A stretch of 64,000 nucleotides of DNA from Clostridia bacterium. Lineage in GTDB: Bacteria; Bacillota; Clostridia; Peptostreptococcales; Anaerovoracaceae. Positions within the stretch are counted from its first letter, which is position 1. Each line of letters starts with the position of its first letter. Of this stretch, positions 33,760 through 43,125 are shown in pieces. The stretch spans positions 20,500 to 84,499 of the forward strand of contig JAKSSL010000001.1 of the NCBI GenBank assembly GCA_024403115.1, in the 5' to 3' direction. The translations under genes were made by a program, and so were the position numbers. The notes beneath the pieces were generated by a model, which did not search any database, was not told where the DNA came from, and worked only from the letters and a program-made list of their open reading frames with translations.

Positions 33760-36700
33760 CTATGATTTAGAATTCTCCATTATCAGTTCTAGCATCTCAA
33801 TAACGTCATCTAAATCTTCTCTTTTCTCTAAATATAATTTTAGCTTTGGCAGGCGTCTACCCGAGATATTCAAACGCTTACCATACTTTTCACTTAAGTT
33901 TACAATAGCATAAGGAGTAAGTCTATTCTCCTCTGCGAAATCAAGAACTATATAAGTTCCCAAATAGTATACCCTATTTACTCTTAATTTGCTAGCATAA
34001 GCACGAATTAAAGCCACTTTTATCAATTGTATAGACTCTCTAGGAAGCAAACCAAATCTATCGCTAAGTTCATCCATAATGTCTTCCGCATCTTCCCTGC
34101 ATGAGATCTTAGCTATGCGTCTATACATTTGAAGTTTCAAGTTTTGATCCTCTATGTAATGGGATGGTATATAGGCAGAATTTAAAACTTCAACCTTAGT
34201 TTCAAACTCTTCTTCGATTTCTTCACCACGGATTTTTCTCATGGTTTCATCAACCATCTTACAATAAAGCTCATAACCAATCTTCATCATGTGACCGGAT
34301 TGAGAACTTCCAAGGAGATTTCCTGCCCCTCTAAATTCCAAGTCCTTCATGGCCAGCTTAAAGCCTGCACCAAACTCTGTGAAGTCTTTAATGGCTTTAA
34401 GTCTCTTCGTTGAAATTTCAGTTAAAACCTTATCCTTTTCATACATCAAATATGCGTAGGCGATTTTATTTGATCTTCCAACTCTTCCCCTCAGTTGATA
34501 TAGCTGTGCAAGACCGAATTTATCAGCATCTAGAATAATGATGGTATTTGCGTTTGGAATATCAATTCCTGACTCTACAATGGTAGTTGCAACAAGTACA
34601 TCGGTTTTGCCTGTTACAAAATCTAACATAATATCTTCTAGCTGAGTCTCACTCATTTGACCATGGCCTACTGCAACTTCAGCTTCAGGAACTAATTCCT
34701 CTATCTTTTTGGCCACCCCTTCAATGCCCAAAACTCGGTTATATACTACAAAAGCCTGGCCTCCACGTTTTAGCTCACGCTTTATTATTTCCGCAATAAG
34801 TTCATAGTCCTTTTCCATTACATAGGTTTGAACAGGATATCTATCAACTGGTGGCTCTTCAATAATGCTCATATCCCTTATTCCTGTAAGAGACATGTTC
34901 AATGTTCTAGGAATTGGCGTAGCCGAAAGAGTAAGCACATCCACGCTGTTCTTTAGCTCTTTAATCTTTTCCTTGTGTCTTACGCCAAATCTTTGTTCCT
35001 CATCTATTACCAAAAGGCCCAAATCCTTTGCTTTTACATCTTTTGAAAGTATTCTGTGAGTACCTATTAGAAAATCGATTTCTCCCTTTTCAAAAGCTTT
35101 TATAATCTTATCCTGCTGAGCTTTTGTCCTGAAACGAGACAACATCTCAACTCTAAAAGGATACTTTTGGAAACGCTCACTCAAAGTCATATAGTGCTGA
35201 TTTGCAAGAATTGTAGTAGGAACTAGCATCATTGCCTGCTTTCCATTTTCTAAACACTTGAAAATTCCGCGGGCTGCAACCTCAGTTTTTCCATAGCCCA
35301 CATCACCGCATAGCAATCTGTCCATGGCTATAGGCTTTTCCATATCGCGCTTTATCTCTTTGATAGCTCTAAGTTGATCTCTGGTTTCAACAAATGGGAA
35401 TGAATCCTCAAATTCCCTTTGCCATTGTGTATCCCCTTCAAAAGCAAAACCTTTGCTCATCTTTCTCTTGGCATATAATTCCAAAAGCTCGTCGGTCATG
35501 CCTTCAATGGATTCCTTAGCTTTAGCCAAAGATCTTTGCCATGCACCGGAACCTAATTTATTAAGCTTAGGTTCAACTGAATCTGCACCTACATACTTTT
35601 GAATCTTGTCCATATGCTCAACGGGAACCATAAGGGAATCTCCGCCAGCATAGACTATGTACAAGCAGTCGCTTACAATGTCACCGCTCACAATCTCTTC
35701 GATGCCCAGGAACTTACCTATTCCAAAGTTTTCATGAACGACGTAGTCTCCCTTTTCCAGCTCAGTAAATGAATCAATAGGATTGGAATTCTCGCTGAAC
35801 TTTCTCCTACGACCGCTCTTCTTCTTATTCTCAAAAATATCATTTTCGCTAAAGTAGCATATCTTATCATCTACTAAATCTATGCCACCGCTAATACTTC
35901 CTATTTCAAAGCTAATTTGTCTGCTAAGCTTTTCACCCAAAAAGCTTTCAACGTCCTTATTTCTAGCTTCACTGGAACATACAATATGGACCTTGTAGCC
36001 CTTTCCTAAATACTGCTCAATTTCACCCTTTAATAAATCCAATTGGCCATTTACGGATAAAACCTGATGGGCATTTAATTTTTCAAGCTTTGTAAGCTCC
36101 TGTAAACCTTCAATTTTCTTTGCAAAAGTGGATAGAAAATACACCCTATCGCACTCATATGCCTTGAAAAATTCACTCTTTTTGATGAGACCTAGGCCAT
36201 CCTTTTTAACAAGTCTGCCATCCTCTATTAAAGCCTCCATGTGGGCCTTTTGCTCCGACAGTAGCTTGTCAAGCTCAGCCACCACCATATCGGCTTCCTC
36301 AATGAAAATAATGCCATCTGAAGCATAATCCCAAAGATAATCTAAGTCATCATAAAAATATGGCAGATAGTTTTCTAAAAGCTGTAGGTTTGTCTCGCTT
36401 TCAATATATTCTAAAAGCTCATCTTTTCTGGCTTTAAGCTTTTCAGCTTTAATCTTATCAGCTTTTTCTATTTCTTTATTATATGCTTTTACAATCTCCA
36501 AAGCGGCCTTCTTGTACAGCTCATCGCTGGCAATAAGCTGTCTTGCCCCATGGATTTCAACATATTTCAGCTTTTCCTTGGAACGCTGAGTGAAGCTGTC
36601 GAAAGTCTTGATGCTCTCAATTTCAGTGTCGAACAGGTCCAATCTGTACGGATCGTCGCTATCTGGAGTAAATATATCAACTATGCTTCCGCGTATGGAA

Positions 36701-37146
36701 AACTCTCCGGGAACTTCCAGTTGATTTCTCCTCTCGTAACCCATTTGAATAAGCTTGTTTTTCAATTCCTCAAGGTCCACATCGTCCCCTTGGCTTAGCT
36801 TTATAGTTTTTTCTTCAAAAGCATCGCGAGGAATTATTTTCCTAACACAAGCCGAAACAGGTGCTATTACTACTAGCTCTTCCTTGGTTCTAAGAGCCGA
36901 TAAAGCCCTAAGACGCATAATATTATTGTCGTTGCTCTTTGCTTTAAAATCCAGGAAGAACTGGTCCTCACTAGGCATTAGATAAATATCCTTATCACTA
37001 AAAAAAGAAAGGTCCGAAGCCAGCTGCTTAGCCCTTTCGTAGTTGGGTACAATTACCAAAGCCTTTGAGCTTTTCCCTATTTTATTAATGATAGGGGCAC
37101 AAGCCAAGCTTTGTGCCCCAGTAATATTTATCTTATGATTTTCCAT
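33760..37146 (-). CDS. mfd: Transcription-repair coupling factor Mfd
   Basis: A 1128-residue protein that removes stalled RNA polymerase and recruits UvrA. The order is a UvrB-like N-terminal domain, an RNA-polymerase-interacting CarD-like domain near residue 480 (ELEKGDYVVHENFGIGKFLG), a RecG-like helicase with Walker A CGDVGYGKTEVA and the DEEQRFGVRHKE box, and a C-terminal TRCF domain. Length is normal for the family. It starts 2 bp after pth and is followed by the spoVB-like gene, as in Bacillus. Confidence 0.96.
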   Translation of the reverse strand: MENHKINITGAQSLACAPIINKIGKSSKALVIVPNYERAKQLASDLSFFSDKDIYLMPSEDQFFLDFKAKSNDNNIMRLRALSALRTKEELVVIAPVSACVRKIIPRDAFEEKTIKLSQGDDVDLEELKNKLIQMGYERRNQLEVPGEFSIRGSIVDIFTPDSDDPYRLDLFDTEIESIKTFDSFTQRSKEKLKYVEIHGARQLIASDELYKKAALEIVKAYNKEIEKADKIKAEKLKARKDELLEYIESETNLQLLENYLPYFYDDLDYLWDYASDGIIFIEEADMVVAELDKLLSEQKAHMEALIEDGRLVKKDGLGLIKKSEFFKAYECDRVYFLSTFAKKIEGLQELTKLEKLNAHQVLSVNGQLDLLKGEIEQYLGKGYKVHIVCSSEARNKDVESFLGEKLSRQISFEIGSISGGIDLVDDKICYFSENDIFENKKKSGRRRKFSENSNPIDSFTELEKGDYVVHENFGIGKFLGIEEIVSGDIVSDCLYIVYAGGDSLMVPVEHMDKIQKYVGADSVEPKLNKLGSGAWQRSLAKAKESIEGMTDELLELYAKRKMSKGFAFEGDTQWQREFEDSFPFVETRDQLRAIKEIKRDMEKPIAMDRLLCGDVGYGKTEVAARGIFKCLENGKQAMMLVPTTILANQHYMTLSERFQKYPFRVEMLSRFRTKAQQDKIIKAFEKGEIDFLIGTHRILSKDVKAKDLGLLVIDEEQRFGVRHKEKIKELKNSVDVLTLSATPIPRTLNMSLTGIRDMSIIEEPPVDRYPVQTYVMEKDYELIAEIIKRELKRGGQAFVVYNRVLGIEGVAKKIEELVPEAEVAVGHGQMSETQLEDIMLDFVTGKTDVLVATTIVESGIDIPNANTIIILDADKFGLAQLYQLRGRVGRSNKIAYAYLMYEKDKVLTEISTKRLKAIKDFTEFGAGFKLAMKDLEFRGAGNLLGSSQSGHMMKIGYELYCKMVDETMRKIRGEEIEEEFETKVEVLNSAYIPSHYIEDQNLKLQMYRRIAKISCREDAEDIMDELSDRFGLLPRESIQLIKVALIRAYASKLRVNRVYYLGTYIVLDFAEENRLTPYAIVNLSEKYGKRLNISGRRLPKLKLYLEKREDLDDVIEMLELIMENSKS

Positions 37147-37148
37147 AA

Positions 37149-37721
37149 TTATTTTTCCTTTGATAGAGTATTATAACGGTTCATAGCTCTATCAATTCCA
37201 TCTTCAACAATGGATGCAGCAGCCTCAGTAGCCATATTAATAACATCCTTAACACGCTCTTCCTCTGCCTTGGATAATTTTCCAGTTACATAGTCAGCTA
37301 AATCGCCTTTCACATCGGAGCCTATGCCAATGCGAATTCTTGGAAATCCATTATCTCCCAACTTTTGAACTATATCCCTCATACCATTATGAGTTCCAGC
37401 AGATCCCTTTGCTCTAAGACGCAATCTGCCAGTCTCCAAATCGATATCATCATATATGACAATTAGATTTTCAACGGGAATCTTGTAAAAATTCATCAAT
37501 TCAGCTACAGCAAAACCGCTAAGGTTCATAAAGGTTTGAGGTTTTACTAAAAGCACCTTCTCTGTGCCTATTCTACCGTCACCTATTAAAGCCTTTGCTT
37601 TAAGCTTATCAACCTTAATTCCATACTTATCAGCCAAGCTGTCTATGGTTCTAAAGCCCATATTATGACGAGTTTTTTCATACTTTGCCCCTGGATTTCC
37701 AAGGCCTACGATTAAATACAT
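37149..37721 (-). CDS. pth: Peptidyl-tRNA hydrolase
   Basis: A 190-residue Pth-family enzyme that frees tRNA from drop-off peptidyl-tRNAs. The catalytic His20 lies in KTRHNMGF; LVKPQTFMNLSG and the VIYDDIDLETGRLR motif are present. It lies 3 bp after prs with only a weak ribosome site (AAAGAA), suggesting coupling. The prs-pth-mfd order is the Bacillota standard, here without the ctc/L25 gene that some species have in between. Confidence 0.96.
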   Translation of the reverse strand: MYLIVGLGNPGAKYEKTRHNMGFRTIDSLADKYGIKVDKLKAKALIGDGRIGTEKVLLVKPQTFMNLSGFAVAELMNFYKIPVENLIVIYDDIDLETGRLRLRAKGSAGTHNGMRDIVQKLGDNGFPRIRIGIGSDVKGDLADYVTGKLSKAEEERVKDVINMATEAAASIVEDGIDRAMNRYNTLSKEK

Positions 37722-37724
37722 AAA

Positions 37725-38681
37725 CTATTCTTTATCAAAAATCTTACTTACTGATCCGTTTGTATAGATCTTAGTAATTACATCTGCAAATAATGGTGCA
37801 ACTGAAAGATGAACCATCTTATCCAATTCTTTTTCTTCTGCTAGTGGAACAGTATCCAATAATACCATTTCTTCAATAGCTGAATCCTTAATTCTCTCTA
37901 TAGCTGGGCCTGATAATACTGCGTGAGTTGCAGCAGCACTAACTGACTTAGCACCTAATTCCTTAATTGCATTAGCAGCATTAGTAATAGTTCCAGCTGT
38001 GTCAATCATATCGTCGATAATGATGCAGTTCTTTCCATCAATATTACCGATGATGTTCATGATTTCACTCTTGTTTGGTTCTGGACGACGCTTGTCAATG
38101 ATTGCAATTGGGCAATCTAAAATCTCTGCTAAATTTCTAGCACGTGTTACACTACCGTGGTCTGGTGATACAACACATAAGTCTTCCATGTTCTTTTTCT
38201 TGAAGTAATTTGCTAATAGAGGCATACCAATTAGATGGTCAACAGGGATATCAAAGTAACCTTGAATTTGGTTAGCATGTAAATCCATTGTAACAACTCT
38301 ATCAGCACCAGCAGCTACTAATAAGTCAGCTACTAATTTTGATGTGATTGGATCTCTCGCTTTTGCTTTTCTGTCTTGTCTAGCATATCCATAATATGGA
38401 ATAACAGCATTGATTCTTCCAGCGCTTGCTCTCTTCATAGCGTCTATCATAATCAATAATTCCATTAAATTATCGTTTGTTGGATTGCATGTTGATTGAA
38501 TGATGTAAACATCAAGTCCTCTTACACTTTCCCAAATATTAACTGAAATCTCGCCATCGCTAAACTTTGTAACAGTTGCTTTGCCAAGAGGCTTACCTAA
38601 GCAATTTGCAATCTTTTCAGCTAATTCAGGGTGTGAATTGCCAGCAAAAATTTTAAAATCTGAGAAAACTCCACTACGCAT
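37725..38681 (-). CDS. prs: Ribose-phosphate pyrophosphokinase
   Basis: A 318-residue PRPP synthetase. The PRPP-binding motif [13 protein letters not shown], the flexible-loop [14 protein letters not shown] and the metal-binding [12 protein letters not shown] are all present. It supplies PRPP for nucleotide, His and Trp synthesis. ATG follows AAGGAAAG. It is 56 bp after the truncated glmU; no convincing separate promoter was seen in this gap. Confidence 0.97.
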   Translation of the reverse strand: MRSGVFSDFKIFAGNSHPELAEKIANCLGKPLGKATVTKFSDGEISVNIWESVRGLDVYIIQSTCNPTNDNLMELLIMIDAMKRASAGRINAVIPYYGYARQDRKAKARDPITSKLVADLLVAAGADRVVTMDLHANQIQGYFDIPVDHLIGMPLLANYFKKKNMEDLCVVSPDHGSVTRARNLAEILDCPIAIIDKRRPEPNKSEIMNIIGNIDGKNCIIIDDMIDTAGTITNAANAIKELGAKSVSAAATHAVLSGPAIERIKDSAIEEMVLLDTVPLAEEKELDKMVHLSVAPLFADVITKIYTNGSVSKIFDKE

Positions 38682-38737
38682 TTTTTCTTTCCTTAACCTT
38701 TCATTTTTAGCATTAATTTATATAAATAGTTTCCTAT

Positions 38738-39457
38738 CTATTTCTTTTTATACAGTCCCTTTTCCTTTGCCCAATTCTCTTTGATAGTTTCTTTGGATCT
38801 AGCAATGCATAAAGCATCCTCTGGAACGTCCTTAGTAACAGTACTTCCTGCTGCTATATATGCGCCTTCTCCAACTTTTACAGGAGAAACAATATTTGTA
38901 TTGCATCCTATAAAAGCATTATCCCCTATCTCGCTTCTAAATTTATTAGTACCATCATAGTTTACGAATACTACTCCGCAACCTAGGTTAATACCCTTTC
39001 CCAAATCAGAATCACCAATATATGTCAAATGAGCTGATTTAGTGCCATCTCCCAAGCTGGAGTTCTTAACTTCAACAAAGTCTCCCACCTTGCAATTGTT
39101 TCCTATCACGCTATTTGGTCTCAAATATGCAAAAGGTCCAATATTAGTTTCGTTTCCAACTTTGCTATCAATGATGTATGAAGTTTCAATATTAACTTTA
39201 TCACCTATTGTGGAATTGGAAATTTTACTTCCCATGCCGATTACACAGCCTTCACCTATAACAGTGTCGCCTTCGATTACCACATTAGGATAGATTTTAG
39301 TGCCTGCTCCAATTTTTACATTTTCGTCAATAAATGCACTTTCTATATCCAAAAAGCTTACGCCATTTTCAAGTAGCTTTCCGTTTATTTCCAATCTTTT
39401 TTCAAGGCTTTTTTCCATGTATGCTCTCGCCTTGTTTGCTTTTGTTGAAATATCCAT
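38738..39457 (-). CDS. GlmU acetyltransferase half only (LbH domain)
   Basis: A 239-residue protein equal to the C-terminal half of GlmU: a linker helix (KANKARAYMEKSLEKRLE), then left-handed beta-helix repeats and the end loop. The acetyltransferase residues are kept: Arg in AYLRPNS, Lys in VEVKNS, His and Tyr in SAHLTYIG, VNYDG and NK. The N-terminal uridyltransferase domain is absent, and murC ends only 7 bp upstream, so no missing piece is hidden there. It should acetylate glucosamine-1-phosphate; a separate UDP-GlcNAc pyrophosphorylase must be encoded elsewhere. Position before prs equals gcaD/glmU in Bacillus. ATG follows AGGTGAAA. Confidence 0.87.
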   Translation of the reverse strand: MDISTKANKARAYMEKSLEKRLEINGKLLENGVSFLDIESAFIDENVKIGAGTKIYPNVVIEGDTVIGEGCVIGMGSKISNSTIGDKVNIETSYIIDSKVGNETNIGPFAYLRPNSVIGNNCKVGDFVEVKNSSLGDGTKSAHLTYIGDSDLGKGINLGCGVVFVNYDGTNKFRSEIGDNAFIGCNTNIVSPVKVGEGAYIAAGSTVTKDVPEDALCIARSKETIKENWAKEKGLYKKK

Positions 39458-39464
39458 ATTTCAC

Positions 39465-40841
39465 CTACTTTTCTAAAATCATGTCACCTATTTTATACAC
39501 ATCACCTGCACCCATAGTGATTACTAAATCACCATCTTTGGCATTATCTGAAATGTAAGTGGCAATATCTTCGAAATTATCCATAAAGTAAACTTCCTTT
39601 TCAGGATGTTTTTCTTTGATGGCCTCTGCCAAAGACTTTGATGAAAGCTTGTAAATGTTCTTTTCACGAGCAGCATAGATTTCTGCAAGGATAAGAACAT
39701 CTGCTTGATCAAAAGCATCTGTGAACTCATCAAATAGTGCCATAGTTCTAGTATATGTATGTGGTTGGAATACCAACCAAAGTTTACCATGCTTAATATT
39801 TTCTGTGGCGCTTAAAGTAGCATTGATTTCAGTAGGATGATGAGCATAGTCATCAACGATTTTTACACCATTCTTATTAATTCCAACAACGTCAAATCTA
39901 CGTTCTGTTCCGTGATATTTGTGAAGTTGGTCAATTATTATCTCAGGATCTACGCCTAAGCTGTGGCAACATGCAAAAGCAGCAAGTGCATTAAGCATAT
40001 TGTGCTCACCTGGCACTGATAACTCGACTCTTCCCAAGTTTTTGCCATAATTCATTACGGTAAACGATGTATTTCCGTTCTCGTCAAAAGCTATATCCTT
40101 CGCATAATATGTGCAATTTTCACCATATCCAAAGCTTATAGCATCTGGAATATTAGCGATAATCTTCTTAACATAAGGATTAGCATCAAAAGCAATAACC
40201 TTGCCTCCCTGAGGCACTAGCTTTGTAAATTTATCAAAGGAACTTACAATATGATCAATATCCTTGAAATAATCCAAGTGGTCAGAATCAATATTTAATA
40301 TAAGTTCGATGCTTGGTCTAAGGCTAAGGAAGCTGTCCATATATTCACAAGCTTCTGTTACAAAGTATGGGCTATCACCCACCTTTACATTGCCGCCGAT
40401 TTCAGCAAGATTTCCACCTACCAAAATTGTAGGTTCCAAATCAGCATGATCTAGGATAAGAGAAACCATGGAAGTTGTAGTGGTTTTTCCATGAGTTCCA
40501 CTGATAGCAATGCTGTTCTTGTACTCACTCATAAGTGCGCCCAAGGCTTCAGCACGGCTTACCGCCTTAATTCCATGTTCCTTGGCATAAGCAAGCTCTG
40601 GGTTAGCCATAGAAATTGCAGCTGAATAGATTATCAAATCTACATCCTTTACATTTTCTGCATCATGACCCACATAAACCTTTGCGCCAAGTTCACGTAA
40701 AGACAAAACCATATCTGATTCTTGCATATCGGAACCTGAAAGCTCATAGCCTCTGGAAAGTAGGATCTTTGCAATAGCAGAAAGACCAATTCCGCCGATT
40801 CCTATGCAATGTATTTTTCTATATTCATTTAATTTAAGCAT
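39465..40841 (-). CDS. murC: UDP-N-acetylmuramate-L-alanine ligase MurC
   Basis: A 458-residue Mur ligase adding L-Ala to UDP-MurNAc. It has the N-terminal Rossmann motif IHCIGIGGIGLSAIA, the ATP loop SGTHGKTTTTSM and the C-terminal DDYAHHPTEI motif. I start at ATG 40839-40841, preceded by GGAGGATTATTTA. It sits between spoVG and the half-glmU, a position not standard in Bacillus, grouping two wall-precursor genes. It has its own extended -10 promoter. Confidence 0.96.
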   Translation of the reverse strand: MLKLNEYRKIHCIGIGGIGLSAIAKILLSRGYELSGSDMQESDMVLSLRELGAKVYVGHDAENVKDVDLIIYSAAISMANPELAYAKEHGIKAVSRAEALGALMSEYKNSIAISGTHGKTTTTSMVSLILDHADLEPTILVGGNLAEIGGNVKVGDSPYFVTEACEYMDSFLSLRPSIELILNIDSDHLDYFKDIDHIVSSFDKFTKLVPQGGKVIAFDANPYVKKIIANIPDAISFGYGENCTYYAKDIAFDENGNTSFTVMNYGKNLGRVELSVPGEHNMLNALAAFACCHSLGVDPEIIIDQLHKYHGTERRFDVVGINKNGVKIVDDYAHHPTEINATLSATENIKHGKLWLVFQPHTYTRTMALFDEFTDAFDQADVLILAEIYAAREKNIYKLSSKSLAEAIKEKHPEKEVYFMDNFEDIATYISDNAKDGDLVITMGAGDVYKIGDMILEK

Positions 40842-40871
40842 TAAATAATCCTCCAAAACATATCCTATAAA

Positions 40872-40880
40872 ATTATATCA
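40872..40880 (-). promoter_or_regulatory. Extended -10 promoter for murC-glmU-prs
   Basis: TGATATAAT on the minus strand, 31 bp before the murC start, downstream of the spoVG terminator; the -35 is poor. Confidence 0.55.
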
Positions 40881-40948
40881 TATTATGTAGGGTTTTTGTA
40901 GGTTGAAAGATAAAAAAATAGGGTAAAAATCTATCTTTTCCCCATTTA

Positions 40949-40980
40949 AAAAGCTCCCACTAATTAAAGCGGGAGCTTTC
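40949..40980 (-). terminator. Terminator after spoVG
   Basis: AAAGCTCCC/GGGAGCTTT hairpin with a 13-nt loop and TTTTT tail on the minus strand, 26 bp past the spoVG stop. Confidence 0.78.
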
Positions 40981-41005
40981 GTCCTTGGTCCGAAAAAAAC
41001 TTGAA

Positions 41006-41269
41006 TTATTCTTCTTCTTTTGAATCTTCGTAAGCTGATAAAACAGCATCTTTGATTCTATTACGTACCTCTGAAGATAGTGGATGTGCAATATCTCTGA
41101 AACCTGCATCTCCTACTTTTTTGCTAGGCATAGCAACAAATAGACCATTTTGTCCGTCAATGATCTTAATATCGTGTACTACAAACTCATCATCGAAAGT
41201 TATTGAAGCCACGCCCTTAATGGATTCGTTATCCACAAGTCTTCGAATTCTTACATCAGTAATTTTCAT
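41006..41269 (-). CDS. spoVG: SpoVG (septation/RNA-binding regulator)
   Basis: An 87-residue SpoVG-family protein ([30 protein letters not shown] and [18 protein letters not shown]). SpoVG is a site-specific nucleic-acid-binding regulator of division and other processes, conserved in non-sporulating Bacillota as well. It lies upstream of the glmU-prs block as in Bacillus, with its own promoter and terminator. The ribosome site is AAAGGG. Confidence 0.96.
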   Translation of the reverse strand: MKITDVRIRRLVDNESIKGVASITFDDEFVVHDIKIIDGQNGLFVAMPSKKVGDAGFRDIAHPLSSEVRNRIKDAVLSAYEDSKEEE

Positions 41270-41310
41270 AATCTCGACCCTTTCTCATCACGTTAGTTTA
41301 AGATAATGTT

Positions 41311-41340
41311 ATTTTAGCACCCCCATTATTATAAGTGCAA
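41311..41340 (-). promoter_or_regulatory. Promoter of spoVG
   Basis: TTGCAC (41335-41340) and TAAAAT (41311-41316) on the minus strand, 18 bp apart; leader about 35 nt. No sigma-H-like promoter was recognised. Confidence 0.6.
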
Positions 41341-41362
41341 GCATATATACTGTATACAAAAT

Positions 41363-41390
41363 ATGAGACCCTAAGTGCTAGGATCTCATA
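41363..41390 (-). terminator. Probable terminator after pyk
   Basis: ATGAGACCCTA/TAGGATCTCAT imperfect hairpin (one C-A mismatch), followed by ATTTTG on the minus strand; 16 bp past the pyk stop. Confidence 0.6.
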
Positions 41391-41405
41391 TATCTAAGTC
41401 TCATA

Positions 41406-42830
41406 TTATGCTTTTTCAACTCTAATTTCATTGGTGTTACCAGCTTTTCCTGTTGGGAATCCCATGGTGAACACTATCAGGTCATTTTTGGCTATTAAGC
41501 CTGCTTCCAAGGCCTTGTCAAGACAATGTCTGTACAAGTTCTCAGGGCTCATCTCCTTATGTTTCTCAGTCATTAGAGGTACTACACCCCAGTTTAATGA
41601 CATCTTGTGGAATGCTTCTGTTGAAGGAGTAGCTCCTATTATCATATGTTTAGGTCTAAACTTCGCCATCTTAACTGCTGTGTAGCCGCTGCTTGTAATG
41701 GCCATTAAAGCTTTTGCATTTATGTCCTTGGCAATTGTGCAAGCACCGTGTCCTACAGCGTTAGTTACATTCCTTCTATCCACATTTAGAACTATGTCTC
41801 TGTTTTCTCTGTAATCCTCGTAGTCATTTTCGCTTTGCAAAATGATTCTATTCATAGTCTCCATAGCTTCTACAGGATATTTACCGCTAGCTGTTTCCCC
41901 AGAAAGCATTACCGCACTGGTTCCTTCAAAGACCGCATTGGCTATATCTGTAATCTCAGCTCTTGTTGGGACTGGATTGTTTATCATTGATTCTAGCATT
42001 TGAGTGGCAGTAATTACCACCTTACCCTCTTCACGAGCACGCTTTATTAGGTGCTTTTGAATGCCTGGAATTCTTTCAAACTCTATTTCTACACCCATAT
42101 CACCTCTGGCAATCATTATGCCATCAGCCACCTTTAGAATCTCCTCGAGATTTGATATTCCTTCGGCGTTTTCAATCTTTGCGATTATATCGATATTGGC
42201 TCCCCCATTTTCTTCAAGGAAAGCGCGAAGGGCTTTAATGTCTTCCGCTCTTCTTGTAAAGGATGCTGCAACATACTCCACCTTTTCCTCAATGGCAAAG
42301 AGCATATCCGCTTTGTCAGCATCGCTTAGGAAAGGCATTGATAAAACCTTGTTTGGCACGTTCACGCCCTTGTGGTTGTACAATACTCCATCTGTTTCAG
42401 CTGTACAAATTATATTATTCCCACTTATTTCATCAACTCTAAAACGAATAAGGCCATCATTTACTAGAATATAGTCGCCCTTTTCCAAATCCTCAGGTAA
42501 TTTATCATATGTTACATGAGCAAGCTTTTCATTGCCCAAAACATTATCAGTAGTAAATGTGAAAGTCTCGTCCTTTTGGATTGTAACTGTTCCATTTACG
42601 AAATCACCTAGTCTAATCTCTGGGCCTTTTGTATCTATTAGAACTGCTGCTGCAAGCTTCATCTCATCTCTAACTTTTCTGAACAAATCAATAGTTTCCC
42701 TATGGGCTTCATGATCGCCGTGAGACATATTTACCCTAGCAACATTCATTCCCTGTAAAAGCAAATTTTTAATTATAGTTTCGTCCTTTGAGCTTGGACC
42801 CAAAGTACAAATCACCTTTGTTCTTTTCAT
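41406..42830 (-). CDS. pyk: Pyruvate kinase
   Basis: A 474-residue glycolytic enzyme converting PEP and ADP to pyruvate and ATP. Seen: KVICTLGPSS start, NMSHGDHE, the active-site Lys region IIAKIENAEG, and MIARGDMGVE. Length fits the basic form without the C-terminal PEP-utiliser domain found in Bacillus. ATG follows AGAGGTGAA. It stands alone between a divergent ferredoxin-like gene and spoVG. Confidence 0.96.
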   Translation of the reverse strand: MKRTKVICTLGPSSKDETIIKNLLLQGMNVARVNMSHGDHEAHRETIDLFRKVRDEMKLAAAVLIDTKGPEIRLGDFVNGTVTIQKDETFTFTTDNVLGNEKLAHVTYDKLPEDLEKGDYILVNDGLIRFRVDEISGNNIICTAETDGVLYNHKGVNVPNKVLSMPFLSDADKADMLFAIEEKVEYVAASFTRRAEDIKALRAFLEENGGANIDIIAKIENAEGISNLEEILKVADGIMIARGDMGVEIEFERIPGIQKHLIKRAREEGKVVITATQMLESMINNPVPTRAEITDIANAVFEGTSAVMLSGETASGKYPVEAMETMNRIILQSENDYEDYRENRDIVLNVDRRNVTNAVGHGACTIAKDINAKALMAITSSGYTAVKMAKFRPKHMIIGATPSTEAFHKMSLNWGVVPLMTEKHKEMSPENLYRHCLDKALEAGLIAKNDLIVFTMGFPTGKAGNTNEIRVEKA

Positions 42831-42852
42831 AGTTTCACCTCTAAGCTTCTTG

Positions 42853-42861
42853 TGATATAAT
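42853..42861 (+). promoter_or_regulatory. Extended -10 promoter for the BFD-like gene
   Basis: TGATATAAT with a weak -35 TTTCAC 17 bp upstream that overlaps the pyk translation start region. Leader about 35 nt with AGGAGG. Confidence 0.55.
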
Positions 42862-42862
42862 A

Positions 42863-42891
42863 ATTATAACATTAAATATTAACATAATAAA
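42863..42891 (-). promoter_or_regulatory. Probable promoter of pyk
   Basis: TATAAT (42863-42868 on the minus strand) with a poor -35 TTTATT at 17 bp. It interleaves with the divergent promoter. Confidence 0.42.
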
Positions 42892-42903
42892 CAGGAGGCT
42901 ATG

Positions 42904-43095
42904 ATGAATTTAAAAGACTTCAAATCAGATGAAGAAATTGTTTGTCTTTGCAAGGAATTAAGTTTAGGCGATTTAAAAGCAGCTATAGCAGGTGGTGCTG
43001 ATACCATGGAAAAGCTTCGTGAAGAAACTGGAGTTGGTAAAGTCTGCGGTGCATGTAGAGAAATCGTATACGAATTATTAGATGAAATGGCATAA
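42904..43095 (+). CDS. BFD-like [2Fe-2S]-binding small protein
   Basis: A 63-residue protein with the bacterioferritin-associated ferredoxin (BFD-like) cysteine pattern: CLC near the start and VCGACR 30 residues on, i.e. CxC...CxxC. The middle has the LKAAIAGGADTMEKL helix of the fold. Such domains bind a [2Fe-2S] cluster and act as free proteins or as parts of oxidoreductases. Two ATGs are adjacent; the second (42904) has better spacing to AGGAGG. It is a single-gene transcript; its redox partner is not evident here. Confidence 0.82.
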   Translation: MNLKDFKSDEEIVCLCKELSLGDLKAAIAGGADTMEKLREETGVGKVCGACREIVYELLDEMA

Positions 43096-43098
43096 ATA

Positions 43099-43123
43099 AA
43101 GGGTGAGCTTAGTGCTCACCCTT
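43099..43123. terminator. Bidirectional terminator
   Basis: AAGGGTGAGC/GCTCACCCTT hairpin between convergent genes, with T-rich flanks on both sides. Confidence 0.8.
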
Positions 43124-43125
43124 AT

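Noticed and set aside
41270..41405. Sigma-H promoter ahead of spoVG
   Set aside because: I looked for the AGGA...GAAT pattern seen in Bacillus and did not find it; a sigma-A-like pair fits better.
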